From NCBI RefSeq assembly GCF_027533845.1, contig NZ_JAPZVN010000002.1, forward strand, positions 434,001 through 498,000: DNA of 64,000 bases, read 5' to 3'. The stretch comes from Streptomyces sp. RPT161 (lineage in GTDB: Bacteria > Actinomycetota > Actinomycetes > Streptomycetales > Streptomycetaceae). The notes beneath the pieces are model-generated. The model saw nothing but the letters and a program-made list of their open reading frames with translations. It was not told where the DNA came from and made no database searches. The first letter of the stretch is position 1; every line of letters begins with the position of its first letter. A program made the translations under genes and the position numbers. Positions 43,512-52,710 of this stretch are shown one piece after another.

Positions 43512-44876
43512 GTGGAGCGTACGGGCGGCAATCCGCAGGCGGAACCGGAGGGCGCCGCCGGGTTTGACGAGCCGCTCGACCGGCCGCTGCCCGAAGGGGT
43601 GCGCCACCGGGTGGTCTCGATAGCGGCCGAGGCCTTCGGCTCGCTGACCCCGGCGGAACTCCCCGCCCAGCTGCGGCAGTACGCCCGCTTCACTCCCTCC
43701 CGCCGTGCCAAGTTCGCCGGGAACGCGCTGGCCGCCGCCCTGGAGACCGACCCGGTGTTCCGGCAGCGCATCGCCGGACGGCTGCGTGAGGGCCAGCCGG
43801 AACTGGCCGCCGCGCTGGAGGCGGGCACCCCGCCGCCCGCCGCCGATCCGATCGACGTCGCGGCGGCCGCCTATCTGCTGCGTCCCGCGGGCTGGCCCAA
43901 ACTCGTCGCCGCCGCGGGTGAGGAAGCCCAGCGCGCCCACGCCGACCAGGTCGGCGCGGAGACCGCACGCGAGCTACAGCAGGTCAAGGCGGAGCTGGCC
44001 CGGCTGCGCGGGGCCACCCAGACCGAGGTGCAGGCCGCCCGCGCCGAGCTGGAGACGGCCCGCAGGGAGGCCGAATCGCTGCAACGCAAGCTGCGCAGCG
44101 TCACCAGCGACCTGCGCCGCGGCCAGGCCGCTCTGCGCAAGGCCGAGACCGAGGCCGCGCAGGCCCGCGCCGCGGCCGCCGCGGAGCTGGCCGCCGCCGA
44201 GGGCGAGACCCGCAGGCTGCGGGCCCGGCTGACCGAGGCCGAGTCCGCGCTGGAGGCCAGTCGGCGCGCGGTGCGCGAGGGGCGCAGCGTGGAGGACATG
44301 CGGCTGCGCCTGCTGCTGGACACCGTGCTGGACGCCGCCCAGGGAATCCGCCGCGAACTGGCGCTGCCGCCGGTCTTCGGGCGGCCGGCGGACACCGTGG
44401 AGGCGGTGGCGCCCGGTGCGATCAACCCCAGGGACGTGGCCCGACGCGCGCTGTCCGAGGACGATCCGGCCCTGCTCGACCAGTTGCTGGCGCTGCCCCA
44501 GGCACATGTGGTGGTGGACGGCTACAACGTCACCAAGACCGGTTACCCGACGCTGCCGTTGGAGAAGCAGCGGCTGCGGCTGCTGGGCGGCCTCGCCGTG
44601 CTCGCCGCGCAGACCGGTGCCGAGGTCACCTGTGTCTTCGACGGGGCCGAGCTGGCGGCGCCGGTGCTGCTGGCGCCACCGCGCGGGGTGCGGGTGCTGT
44701 TCAGCAAACCCGGTGAGACCGCCGACGAGTTGATCCGGCGGCTGGTACGGGCCGAGCCCCCGGGCCGCCCGGTGGTGGTGGTCTCCGCGGACCGTGAGGT
44801 GGCCGACGGGGTGGCCAAGGCCGGAGCACGGCCGGTGTCCTCCACGCTGCTGCTGCGCAGACTCGCCCGCGGCTGA
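43512..44876 (+). CDS. NYN-domain (YacP-like) predicted ribonuclease with coiled coil
   Basis: 454 residues from GTG 43512, with GGGAG 6 nt upstream. N-terminal helical domain (about 1-150), a long coiled coil of about 130 residues (150-280, Ala/Glu/Arg-rich), then a PIN-like NYN domain from about 330. Acidic metal ligands are in HVVVDGYNVTKTGYP, TCVFDGAELA and VVVVSADREVADG. Family members cleave rRNA or other RNA. The coiled coil suggests oligomer or partner binding. Target unknown. Confidence 0.88.
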   Translation: MERTGGNPQAEPEGAAGFDEPLDRPLPEGVRHRVVSIAAEAFGSLTPAELPAQLRQYARFTPSRRAKFAGNALAAALETDPVFRQRIAGRLREGQPELAAALEAGTPPPAADPIDVAAAAYLLRPAGWPKLVAAAGEEAQRAHADQVGAETARELQQVKAELARLRGATQTEVQAARAELETARREAESLQRKLRSVTSDLRRGQAALRKAETEAAQARAAAAAELAAAEGETRRLRARLTEAESALEASRRAVREGRSVEDMRLRLLLDTVLDAAQGIRRELALPPVFGRPADTVEAVAPGAINPRDVARRALSEDDPALLDQLLALPQAHVVVDGYNVTKTGYPTLPLEKQRLRLLGGLAVLAAQTGAEVTCVFDGAELAAPVLLAPPRGVRVLFSKPGETADELIRRLVRAEPPGRPVVVVSADREVADGVAKAGARPVSSTLLLRRLARG

Positions 44877-44903
44877 CCGGACGACGGATCCGCGCGAATT
44901 TCC

Positions 44904-44938
44904 CGGACTCGCCAATTGCGCCGGGGAAGTCCGTTTTT
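44904..44938 (+). terminator. candidate terminator after the NYN gene
   Basis: CGGACT (44904-44909) / AGTCCG (44928-44933) followed directly by TTTTT. The stem is short but the T-run is distinctive. No gene or clear feature was seen between 44939 and 45145, where GC drops noticeably. Confidence 0.5.
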
Positions 44939-45145
44939 GGGGCTTGCGCTATTCAAGGCGGCTTTTCTGTGGGCCGGTTGGATGGTGCGCCGACGGTCCG
45001 GCGCATTTTTGTGGCGCACATCACAGAAAGTCGGTACGGCCGGTTTCCGGTGCAATGTCCCTAGACGTTGGGTCAATTGGCGGTCACCGGCGGTGCGGTG
45101 TCCGTAAAGAACTCGTCTGCTGGCCAACTTTTTTCCCGTGAGGAT

Positions 45146-45175
45146 TTGAACGGATCACAACCTGGTTACTAGGGT
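45146..45175 (+). promoter_or_regulatory. promoter of the first NlpC/P60 gene
   Basis: TTGAAC (45146-45151), 18-nt spacer, TAGGGT (45170-45175), a sigma-70/HrdB-like layout about 55 nt before the c-di-AMP aptamer. The second NlpC/P60 gene has a matching TTGAAC-N18-TACTGT. Confidence 0.55.
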
Positions 45176-45228
45176 CAGGGCTCGAACCTCCGCGCAGTCG
45201 ATCATCCAGCCCGGATGGCAGTGGGGGT

Positions 45229-45396
45229 TACCGCCGAGTTCGACGCGCCGGTACGTATGACGGGGGATGCCGACGCTCGGAGCCGGGGAACCACCGTTCC
45301 CGGGGTGAATCGGGGTCAGGTCGCGTCGACCAGGACGCGGTGAGACCTCGTAGGGCTACTTCCGGCCCGAACCCGACAGCTCACCCGGTAGGCGGC
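45229..45396 (+). ncRNA. c-di-AMP riboswitch (ydaO/yuaA type)
   Basis: Hallmark blocks are present in order: CCGGGGAACC...GTTCCCGG, GGGGTGAATC (45302-45311), GTAGGGCTACTT (45350-45361), then GGCCCGAACCCGACAGCT and the closing GGTAGGCGG. P1 can form between CCGCC (45231-45235) and GGCGG (45391-45395). In streptomycetes this class controls cell-wall hydrolase genes. It ends 7 nt before the AAGAAGGAG ribosome site of the gene at 45421. Confidence 0.92.
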
Positions 45397-45420
45397 CGCA
45401 GGAAGAAGGAGCTCGCCTCC

Positions 45421-46446
45421 GTGGCGTCCCACCGTCGTCCCAAGCCCGCCAGTCGCACTCGCGTGACCGTGCTCACCGCGACCGCCGCGGCAGCCGTCGC
45501 CCTCTCCACGCAGGCGGCCAACGCCGACCCCAAGCCGAGTACTTCGGACGTCAAGTCCCAGGTGGACGACCTGAACCAGCAGGCGGAGACGGCCACCCAG
45601 CAGTACGACGGGGTCAAGGCGCAGCACGACCAGCTGCAGCAGCAGGTCAACGACCTGCAGAACAAGGTGGCCCGCGAGCAGGCCACGCTGAACAAGCTGG
45701 TGGACAACATCGGGACGCTCGCCGCCTCCCAGTACCGCAACGGCGGCATCGACCCGTCGGTCCAGCTGTTCCTCTCCTCCAACCCCAGCGACTTCCTCGA
45801 CAAGGCCTCCACGCTCGACCAGTTGAGCGGCAAGCAGGCCGACGAGCTCAAGCAGATCGAGGAGCAAAAGCGCGTCCTGGACCAGGAGCGCACCGAGGCG
45901 GCCTCCAAGCTCGCCCAGCTGGACAGCACCCAGACGCAGCTCGAGCAGAAGAAGAAGGACGTCCAGGACAAGCTGTCCAAGGCGCAGGACCTGCTCAACT
46001 CGCTCACCGCGCAGCAGCGCGCCAGCATCGACCAGAGCAACCGGGCCAGCCGTGACACCCAGCGCCCCAACCTCGGCAACTCCCCGGCCGCCTCGCAGCG
46101 CGCCGCCGCCGCGTTGGCCGCCGCGGAGGGCGTCATCGGCGCACCGTACGTCTGGGGCGCCACCGGCCCCAGCTCCTTCGACTGCTCCGGCCTGACCTCC
46201 TGGGCGTACGCGCAGGCGGGTGTGTCCATACCCCGCACCACCTGGGACCAGGCCAACATCGGCCCGCACCTCAGCATGGACCAGCTCCAGCCCGGCGACC
46301 TGGTGCTGTTCTACGGCGACCTGCACCACGTCGGCCTGTACGCGGGCAACGGCATGGTGCTGCACGCCCCGCACACCGGTGCCAGCGTGCGGTTCGAGTC
46401 GATCAACGACATGCCGTTCCAGTTCGGCGTCCGGGTCGGCGGCTGA
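45421..46446 (+). CDS. secreted NlpC/P60 peptidoglycan endopeptidase (riboswitch-controlled)
   Basis: 341 residues from GTG 45421, with AAGGAG 9 nt upstream. Sec signal peptide (basic start, TVLTATAAAAVALSTQAANA). Long coiled coil (about 40-205). The C-terminal NlpC/P60 domain has catalytic Cys in SSFDCSGLTSWAY and His in GDLHHVGLYAGNG. It likely cuts stem peptides (RipA/RipC-like architecture) during growth or spore wall remodelling. The leader is a c-di-AMP riboswitch. A perfect terminator follows. Confidence 0.95.
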   Translation: MASHRRPKPASRTRVTVLTATAAAAVALSTQAANADPKPSTSDVKSQVDDLNQQAETATQQYDGVKAQHDQLQQQVNDLQNKVAREQATLNKLVDNIGTLAASQYRNGGIDPSVQLFLSSNPSDFLDKASTLDQLSGKQADELKQIEEQKRVLDQERTEAASKLAQLDSTQTQLEQKKKDVQDKLSKAQDLLNSLTAQQRASIDQSNRASRDTQRPNLGNSPAASQRAAAALAAAEGVIGAPYVWGATGPSSFDCSGLTSWAYAQAGVSIPRTTWDQANIGPHLSMDQLQPGDLVLFYGDLHHVGLYAGNGMVLHAPHTGASVRFESINDMPFQFGVRVGG

Positions 46447-46470
46447 CCGTCACCTCGCCAAGGCAACACC

Positions 46471-46502
46471 GAAGGGCCCCGTTCATCCGAGCGGGGCCCT
46501 TC
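46471..46502 (+). terminator. terminator between the two NlpC/P60 genes
   Basis: A perfect 11-bp stem GAAGGGCCCCG / CGGGGCCCTTC, 24 nt after the stop of the first gene. Confidence 0.85.
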
Positions 46503-46648
46503 GCGTACCCGGATCACCTCCACGGGTGGCCGCGGGCCGCGCGGCGAAAGTGCGCCGGACGGGTGACATGAAGTGTCGCGCCGAGCCCCTACGGGGCCGG
46601 TGACCTGCGAATCCGACGCGGCGTCAATTTTCGGTGGGCACCGGTGTT

Positions 46649-46678
46649 TTGAACCGACTGTGACGGCGACGCTACTGT
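46649..46678 (+). promoter_or_regulatory. promoter of the second NlpC/P60 gene
   Basis: TTGAAC (46649-46654), 18-nt spacer, TACTGT (46673-46678), 30 nt upstream of the ATG. The short leader leaves no room for a riboswitch. Confidence 0.55.
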
Positions 46679-46708
46679 CTGCCCGGCACAGAAGGAGGTG
46701 CGGCCCCC

Positions 46709-47791
46709 ATGGCGATCCATCGCCGTCCTACGCGGCCGGGTCTGGCGCGGGCCACCCGGTTCACGGTGCTCTCCGCGGCCGCCATGGCCGCGGCGGTGTC
46801 CGCCACCGCTCCGGCGGGCGCCGCGCCGCAGGACAGCCCCGACGAGGTGAAGTCGCGGGTGGACGGGCTGTACCAGCAGGCGGAGCAGGCCACCGAGAAG
46901 TACGACGCCGCCCAGGAGCGGGCCGCCCGGTTGCGCGGCGAGTTGGAGAACCTGCGCAGCGAACTCGCCCGCGGCCAGGACGCGGTCAACCGGATGCGGG
47001 ACGCGCTCGGCAAGGTCGCGGGCGCCCAGTACCGGGACGGCGGCGTCGATCCGGCGCTGGCCCTGCTGCTCTCCTCCGACCCCGGCGACTACCTCGACCG
47101 GGCCGCCACGTTGGACCGCATCGACAGCCGCCGGGCCGAGCAACTGCGCGCGTTGCAGGACGCCCAGCGGATCCTCGCCCAGGAGCACGACCAGGCCGCC
47201 ACCAAGCTCGCCGAACTGGACCGGCTGCGCCGCACCCTGGAGGAGCACAAGAAGACCGTGCAGGGCAAGCTGGCCGAGGCGCAACGGCTGCTCGCCGCGC
47301 TGCCCGCCACCCAGCGGGACGCGATCGGCTTCGGACCCGCCGCGGACAACCGCACCGGCAGCCCGGGGCCGGATTCCACTTCGGGTTCCGCTTCCGGTTC
47401 CGCTCCGGACGGGGTGGCGGCCCTTGCGGACCTCGGGCCGCTGGACGGCCGGGCGTCCGAGGCGGTCGCCGCGGCCAGGGCCGCCATCGGCTCGCCGTAC
47501 GCCTGGGGCAGCACCGGACCGGGCGCCTTCGACTGCTCGGGGCTGATGTACTGGGCCTACCAGCACGCGGGCATAACCCTGCCGCGCACCTCCCAGGAGC
47601 AGCTGTCCGCGGGACACCACGTCCCGCTGTCCCAGGCCCGCCCCGGCGACCTGGTCATCTACCGCAGCGACGCCAGCCACGTGGGCATGTACGTGGGCGG
47701 CGGCAAGGTCATCCACGCCCCCTATCCGGGCGCGCGGGTCCGCTACGACCCGGTCAACATGATGCCGGTGGCGGCCGTCGTCCGACCCTGA
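46709..47791 (+). CDS. secreted NlpC/P60 peptidoglycan endopeptidase, tandem paralogue
   Basis: 360 residues from ATG 46709 with a strong AAGGAGGTG upstream. Signal peptide ends near ATAPAGAAP. Coiled coil (about 45-205), then a Ser/Gly-rich linker and an NlpC/P60 domain with Cys in GAFDCSGLMYWAY and His in ASHVGMYVGGG. Same architecture as the gene before it, so probably an old tandem duplicate. It has its own promoter and lacks the c-di-AMP aptamer. Confidence 0.94.
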   Translation: MAIHRRPTRPGLARATRFTVLSAAAMAAAVSATAPAGAAPQDSPDEVKSRVDGLYQQAEQATEKYDAAQERAARLRGELENLRSELARGQDAVNRMRDALGKVAGAQYRDGGVDPALALLLSSDPGDYLDRAATLDRIDSRRAEQLRALQDAQRILAQEHDQAATKLAELDRLRRTLEEHKKTVQGKLAEAQRLLAALPATQRDAIGFGPAADNRTGSPGPDSTSGSASGSAPDGVAALADLGPLDGRASEAVAAARAAIGSPYAWGSTGPGAFDCSGLMYWAYQHAGITLPRTSQEQLSAGHHVPLSQARPGDLVIYRSDASHVGMYVGGGKVIHAPYPGARVRYDPVNMMPVAAVVRP

Positions 47792-47877
47792 CGGGCCGCT
47801 CCCGCCGGGTCGGCGGCGGCCAGGGGCGCCGGTGCGGGCCCGTGATGCTCCGGTTGCGCCGACCGTAGGATCGAGGC

Positions 47878-49101
47878 GTGCCGTCGCGGTGGATGTGGTT
47901 CCGGCTGGCTGCCGCCCTGGTGGCCCTGGCAGTGCTGGCCGGTTGCGGCGCCGGGGGGAGCCCGACGGACGTCGACCGGGCCGTACGGGCGGTGCTCGAC
48001 GCACGGGCGCGCGCCGTACTGCGGCACGACGAGGCGGCGTTCCTGGCGAGCGTCGACCCCACGGCCACCGGGTTCCGGGACTCGCAGCGCCAGGTGTTCG
48101 GCAACCTGGTCAAGCTGCCGGTCGGCTCCTGGTCGTACCGCCTCCAACGCACCGACGCCTTCCCGCTCACCAGTGAGTCGGACGCCCAACGGCGGGTCGC
48201 CGCACAGGTGGAGCTGGAGTACACGCTGCGCGGCTACGACACCGCGCCGGTCTCCTCGGTGGCGTATCTGACGATGACCGAACGCGGCGGCCACTGGTAC
48301 GTGGCCGCGCAGACCGACGGCGAACCCGCGGGCCGGCACACCACCGTCCAGCCCTGGGACCAGGGCAGCCTCACCGTGGTCGCCGGGCGGCGCAGCCTGG
48401 TACTCGGCCAGGGCGACGCACAGCGGCTCACCGGGTACGCGGACCTCGCCGACGCGGCCGTGCCCGTCGTCCAGAACGCCTGGCGGGGCGAGTGGCCGGG
48501 CAGGGCGATCGTCGAAGTCCCGCCCACCGAAGCCGACATGGCCGCCCTGCTGGGTGCCCAGCCCTCGGCGTACCAGGGGATCGCCGCGGTGACCACCGCC
48601 GAACTGCACGGCAACGGCAGCGCACCCGCCGACCGGGTCATCGTCAACCCGCAGGCCTTCTCCGGACTGAGCCCGCTGGGCCGACGCGTCGTGCTCACCC
48701 ACGAGTTGACCCATGTGGCCACCCGCACCGCGACCACCCCGAACACCCCGCTGTGGCTGACCGAGGGCTTCGCCGAGTGGGTGGGCAACACCGGTACCGG
48801 CCAGCCCGTACAGCAGGTGGCCGCCGAGCTGCGGGCCGACGTGCGGGCCGGACGGCAGCCGCGACAACTGCCGTCCAACGCGGACTTCGGCAGTGCCAAC
48901 AGCGGCCTGCCGCAGGCCTACGAGGGCGCCTGGCTGGCCTGCCGGATGGTCGCTGAGCAGTGGGGGAGCGGGGCACTGGTGCGGCTGTACCGGGCGGCGG
49001 GCCGCGAGTCCGCCGACGCCGCGCTGCGCGGCACGCTGGGTGTGGGCCTGGACCAGTTCACTGCCCGCTGGCAGACCTATGTGGCAAGGGAGTTGGGATG
49101 A
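47878..49101 (+). CDS. lipoprotein with gluzincin-type metallopeptidase motif
   Basis: 407 residues from GTG 47878. Lipobox LAGCG (Cys about 23). A middle NTF2-like/beta region (about 35-180) is followed by a peptidase-like domain with HELTHVAT (HExxH) and, about 25 residues on, LTEGFAEWVG supplying the third Glu ligand. It resembles peptidase MA-like domains. Extracellular, substrate unknown. The 4-nt overlap with a Ste24-type protease gene suggests they act together. Confidence 0.85.
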   Translation: MPSRWMWFRLAAALVALAVLAGCGAGGSPTDVDRAVRAVLDARARAVLRHDEAAFLASVDPTATGFRDSQRQVFGNLVKLPVGSWSYRLQRTDAFPLTSESDAQRRVAAQVELEYTLRGYDTAPVSSVAYLTMTERGGHWYVAAQTDGEPAGRHTTVQPWDQGSLTVVAGRRSLVLGQGDAQRLTGYADLADAAVPVVQNAWRGEWPGRAIVEVPPTEADMAALLGAQPSAYQGIAAVTTAELHGNGSAPADRVIVNPQAFSGLSPLGRRVVLTHELTHVATRTATTPNTPLWLTEGFAEWVGNTGTGQPVQQVAAELRADVRAGRQPRQLPSNADFGSANSGLPQAYEGAWLACRMVAEQWGSGALVRLYRAAGRESADAALRGTLGVGLDQFTARWQTYVARELG

Positions 49102-50243
49102 GCGGCGAGCAGCCGGACTTCTCCGCCGAGGAGATCGCCCGCGGTCGCGCGCTGCGCCGGGCGCAGTGGCCACCGCTGCTCGCCGGGCGAGTGGTGTCGC
49201 TGGCGTTGCTGCTGGTGCTCGGGCTGACGCCGGTCGGCGCGGCCCTGGTGACGGCGGTGGCACGGCCGTTCGGCGGCGCCTGGAGCGCCCGGGTGCTGCT
49301 CGGCGGACTCGCGCTGCTGCTCGCCTCGGAGGCGGTGGAGCTGCCGTTCGCCGCCCGGGTACGGGTGGTGCGCCAGCGGTTCGGCCTGGTGACCCAGGGC
49401 TGGCCGGGCTGGGTCGCCGACCGGGCGCGCGGGCTGCTGATCGGCGCACCGCTGGCCCTGGCCGCGCTGTTCGGGGTCTACGCGCTGGCGGGGGCCACCC
49501 GATGGTGGTGGGCCTGGGCCGCGGGGGCCGCGGGCCTTGCGGCGGTGGTGCTGTCGTGGCTGGCGCCGGTGCTGCTGGAGCCGGTGTTCAACCGGTTCAC
49601 GCCGATGGAACCCGGGCCGCTGCGCGAAGCGCTGCTGGCCCTGGCCGCCCGCGACCGGATCGCCGTGCGCGAGGTGCTGGTCGCCGACGCCTCCCGGCGT
49701 ACCACCGCGCTCAACGCCTATGTGTCCGGCTTCGGCCGTACGCGTCGCATCGTCGTCTACGACACGCTGCTGGCCACCGCCCGGCCTCGGGAGGTCGAAC
49801 TGGTCGCGGCGCATGAACTCGGCCACGTCAAGCACCGGGACGTACCGCGCGGCACACTGCTGGGCGCGCTGGGCGCGGCACTCGGGGTGTGCCTGCTGGC
49901 CGTACTGGCGCAGTGGTCACCGCTGCTGGCGGCGGCCGGTGTGCACCGGTTCGCCGACCCGCGGTCGATGGCGCTGCTGGCCGCGTTGGCGGCGCTGGGC
50001 TCGGCGCTCGCCGGGCCGGTCGGCTGTGCGCTCACCCGCCGGGTGGAGCGGCGCGCGGACCGGCACGCCCTGCGACTGACCGGGGATCCGGAGGAGTTCA
50101 TCGCGATGCAGCGCCGGCTGACGGTCGCCAACGTGGCCGACCCGGATCCGCCCAGGGCGCTGCACCTGCTGTTCGGCACCCATCCGACGGCGGTGCAGCG
50201 CATCGCCGCCGCACGGGACTACCAGCGGGCTCAGATCGCGTAG
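49098..50243 (+). CDS. M48 (Ste24/CAAX protease-like) membrane metallopeptidase
   Basis: 381 residues from ATG 49098, overlapping the lipoprotein stop. Several helices in the first 160 residues, then a zinc site AAHELGHVKHRD with the third ligand in RRVERRADRHAL (ExxxD). LNAYVSGFGRTRRIVVYDTLL is typical of the family. It likely degrades membrane or exported proteins. Its last 13 nt overlap the convergent mannosyltransferase gene. Confidence 0.92.
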   Translation: MSGEQPDFSAEEIARGRALRRAQWPPLLAGRVVSLALLLVLGLTPVGAALVTAVARPFGGAWSARVLLGGLALLLASEAVELPFAARVRVVRQRFGLVTQGWPGWVADRARGLLIGAPLALAALFGVYALAGATRWWWAWAAGAAGLAAVVLSWLAPVLLEPVFNRFTPMEPGPLREALLALAARDRIAVREVLVADASRRTTALNAYVSGFGRTRRIVVYDTLLATARPREVELVAAHELGHVKHRDVPRGTLLGALGAALGVCLLAVLAQWSPLLAAAGVHRFADPRSMALLAALAALGSALAGPVGCALTRRVERRADRHALRLTGDPEEFIAMQRRLTVANVADPDPPRALHLLFGTHPTAVQRIAAARDYQRAQIA

Positions 50244-51403
50244 ATCCAGTTGGTCAGCATGTACGCGCCGAACCAGGTGCCGAACAGCGCGAACACCGCC
50301 GCCGCGGGCGCCGCCGAGCGCACCCCCGCCTTCGCGAACGCCCGGGCCAGCGGCACCAGGGCGAGCATCGCGGGCACCAGCAGCCGCAGCTTGGAGTGGT
50401 AGTAGTTGGTCTGCCCCACGGTGAGCGCGAACACCAGCAGCCCGTAGACCGCCAACGGCGGCCACGGCCGCCGCAGCACCGCGGTCACGCTCGCCGCCGC
50501 CAGCGCCACCAGCAGCACCGCGGTGACCACCGGAACCCAGTCGTGGCCGCGTTGCAGGGTGTCGGCGAGGAACTGCCAGGTGGCGTACCCCCAGTCCCAG
50601 GCGGTGTGCCAGCCTGCCTGCTGTATCACCATCCAGGCGTCCAGTCTGCCGAGCCGTAGCCCCACCCACGCCAGGTACAGCGGTACGCCCAGCAGGCCGA
50701 CGGCCACCCCCGACACCGCCCGCCAGTCGATCCGCCGCTGCCGCCACATCGGCGGCAGCGCGGCGACCGCCAGCGCCAGCGCCACGGCGGCCCCGGTCGA
50801 CCTGGCCAGCCCGGCCAGCAGCGCCAGCACGCCCGCCGTCAGCCACGCCCTGCGGTGCGCGGCGAGCAGACAGCACGCCGCCAGCAGCAGGAACAGGCTC
50901 TCGCTGTAGCCGATCCACAAGATGATGGCCATCGGCTGGGTGAACACCAGCAGCACCAGGCACAGCGCCACGCGCTCCCCGTACAGCCGGAGCCCCAGCC
51001 GGTACACGGCCACCGCCGCGCCCGCCGAGGCCAGCCAGGCTACAGCGAGGGACGCGCTCTGCCCGCTGAGGCCGGTGACCGCCGCCACCACCTTGATCAG
51101 CAGCGGGTAGAGCGGGAAGAACGCCAGCGTGTTGCCGGTCAGCTGGCCGTTGGCGTCGTAGCTGAACGAGTGCGGATAGCCCTGCTCGGCGATCGACACG
51201 TACCACTCGTTGTCCCACGACGTCAGCGCGGCGTGCAGCCAGTCCGGACGGGTGCTCAGCCACCACAGCATCAGCAGTTGCAGCAGCGCCGCGCCCGCCC
51301 ACACGGCGAGCGCGGGACCGGCCTCACTCAGCAGCCGGCCGGCGGTCCGCGACACGGTTGCGGAAAGCGCGGTGTCGCTGTCGTTCCTCGCCGGGCGCGG
51401 CAC
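50231..51403 (-). CDS. GPI-mannosyltransferase (PIG-V)-like membrane glycosyltransferase
   Basis: 390 residues from GTG 51403. About ten helices; the first loop carries SWDNEWYVSIAEQGYP, the acidic catalytic-loop motif of GT-C/PIG-V enzymes, then NTLAFFPLYPLLIK. It would use a polyprenyl-phosphate sugar at the outer membrane face. A CTG at 51448 with AAGGAG 6 nt upstream would extend it by 15 residues and is the better ribosome site. Adjacent divergent pimB points to mannolipid or cell-envelope mannosylation. Confidence 0.85.
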   Translation of the reverse strand: MPRPARNDSDTALSATVSRTAGRLLSEAGPALAVWAGAALLQLLMLWWLSTRPDWLHAALTSWDNEWYVSIAEQGYPHSFSYDANGQLTGNTLAFFPLYPLLIKVVAAVTGLSGQSASLAVAWLASAGAAVAVYRLGLRLYGERVALCLVLLVFTQPMAIILWIGYSESLFLLLAACCLLAAHRRAWLTAGVLALLAGLARSTGAAVALALAVAALPPMWRQRRIDWRAVSGVAVGLLGVPLYLAWVGLRLGRLDAWMVIQQAGWHTAWDWGYATWQFLADTLQRGHDWVPVVTAVLLVALAAASVTAVLRRPWPPLAVYGLLVFALTVGQTNYYHSKLRLLVPAMLALVPLARAFAKAGVRSAAPAAAVFALFGTWFGAYMLTNWIYAI

Positions 51404-51570
51404 GGAGTGCGCGGGCGCGACAGGGGAGTTCTCGGTGAGGTCCGGCAGCGGAGGCTCCTTCGCGCGGGTCAGGCGGGGTCACCGTGAGGCTACGCCACGA
51501 TCCGCGCCGCCCCCCACTTCCGGTGCTGTCCAGGCGCGTGCCGCGGGGCACCGGGTACGGTCAGAGGGCG

Positions 51571-52704
51571 ATGAACAAGACCCTGATCGTCACCAACGAC
51601 TTCCCGCCGCGGCCGGGCGGCATCCAGGCCTTCGTACACAGCATGGCGTTGCGCCTCGACCCTGGACAGGTCGTTGTCTACGCCTCCACCTGGAAGGACG
51701 GCGAGGAGGTCGCCGCCTTCGACGCGGAGCAGCCGTTCCCGGTGGTGCGCGACCGCACCAGCGTGCTGCTGCCGACGCCGCGGATCACCCGGCGGGCGGT
51801 GCGGCTGCTGCGGGAGCACGGCTGCTCCTCGGTCTGGTTCGGCGCCGCCGCGCCGCTCGGGCTGATGGCCCCGGCGCTGCGCGCGGCGGGCGCCCGCAGG
51901 ATCGTGGCGACGACGCACGGGCACGAGGCTGGCTGGGCCCAACTGCCCGCCGCCAGACAGCTGTTGCGGCGCATCGGCGAGGGTACGGACAACGTCACCT
52001 ACCTCGGCGAGTACACCCGGTCGCGGATCGCCCCCGCGCTCAGCGGGCGGGCCGCGGCGCGGATGGTGCAACTGCCGCCCGGGGTCGACGAGAAGACCTT
52101 CCACCCCGCCTCGGGGGGCGCGGTGGTACGGGCCCGGCTGGGGCTGACCGACCGGCCGGTGGTCGTCTGCGTCTCGCGGCTGGTGCCGCGCAAGGGGCAG
52201 GACACGCTGATCCAGGCCATGCCGCGGATCCTGCGACGGGTGCCGGACGCGGTACTGCTGATCGTCGGCGGTGGGCCGTACCGGGCGCAACTGGAGCGGC
52301 TCGCCGCACAGATCGGGGTGGCCGAGTCCGTGCGGTTCACCGGGCCGGTGGCTTGGGAGGAACTGCCCGCGCACTACGGCGCGGGGGACGTGTTCGCTAT
52401 GCCGTGCAGGACCCGGCGGGGCGGGCTGGACGTGGAGGGCCTCGGCATCGTCTACCTGGAGGCGTCCGCCACGGGGCTGCCGGTGGTGGCCGGAGACTCC
52501 GGCGGCGCGCCGGACGCCGTCCTCGACGGTGAGACGGGGTGGGTCGTACGGGGCGGTTCGGCGGTTGAGGCCGCCGAACGCGTCGCCGTGCTTCTCGAAG
52601 ACCCCGAACTGCGGCGGCGGTTCGGCGACCGCGGGCGCCAGTGGGTCGAGGAGGCCTGGCGCTGGGATCTGCTGGCGGAGCGGCTCCGGGGGCTTCTGGG
52701 GTAG
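51571..52704 (+). CDS. pimB: PI-monomannoside mannosyltransferase (GT4, PimB-like)
   Basis: 377 residues from ATG 51571 (CAGAGGGCG upstream). GT-B fold: glycine-rich NDFPPRPGGIQAFVHSM loop, THGHEAGW, VVVCVSRLVPRKGQDTLIQA and the donor-binding DVEGLGIVYLEASATGLPV (E-x7-E). From memory this matches mycobacterial PimB' closely through the whole length. It would add the second mannose from GDP-mannose to phosphatidylinositol monomannoside. Streptomycetes make PI mannosides, so this is plausible. Confidence 0.88.
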   Translation: MNKTLIVTNDFPPRPGGIQAFVHSMALRLDPGQVVVYASTWKDGEEVAAFDAEQPFPVVRDRTSVLLPTPRITRRAVRLLREHGCSSVWFGAAAPLGLMAPALRAAGARRIVATTHGHEAGWAQLPAARQLLRRIGEGTDNVTYLGEYTRSRIAPALSGRAAARMVQLPPGVDEKTFHPASGGAVVRARLGLTDRPVVVCVSRLVPRKGQDTLIQAMPRILRRVPDAVLLIVGGGPYRAQLERLAAQIGVAESVRFTGPVAWEELPAHYGAGDVFAMPCRTRRGGLDVEGLGIVYLEASATGLPVVAGDSGGAPDAVLDGETGWVVRGGSAVEAAERVAVLLEDPELRRRFGDRGRQWVEEAWRWDLLAERLRGLLG

Positions 52705-52710
52705 GGGGGC

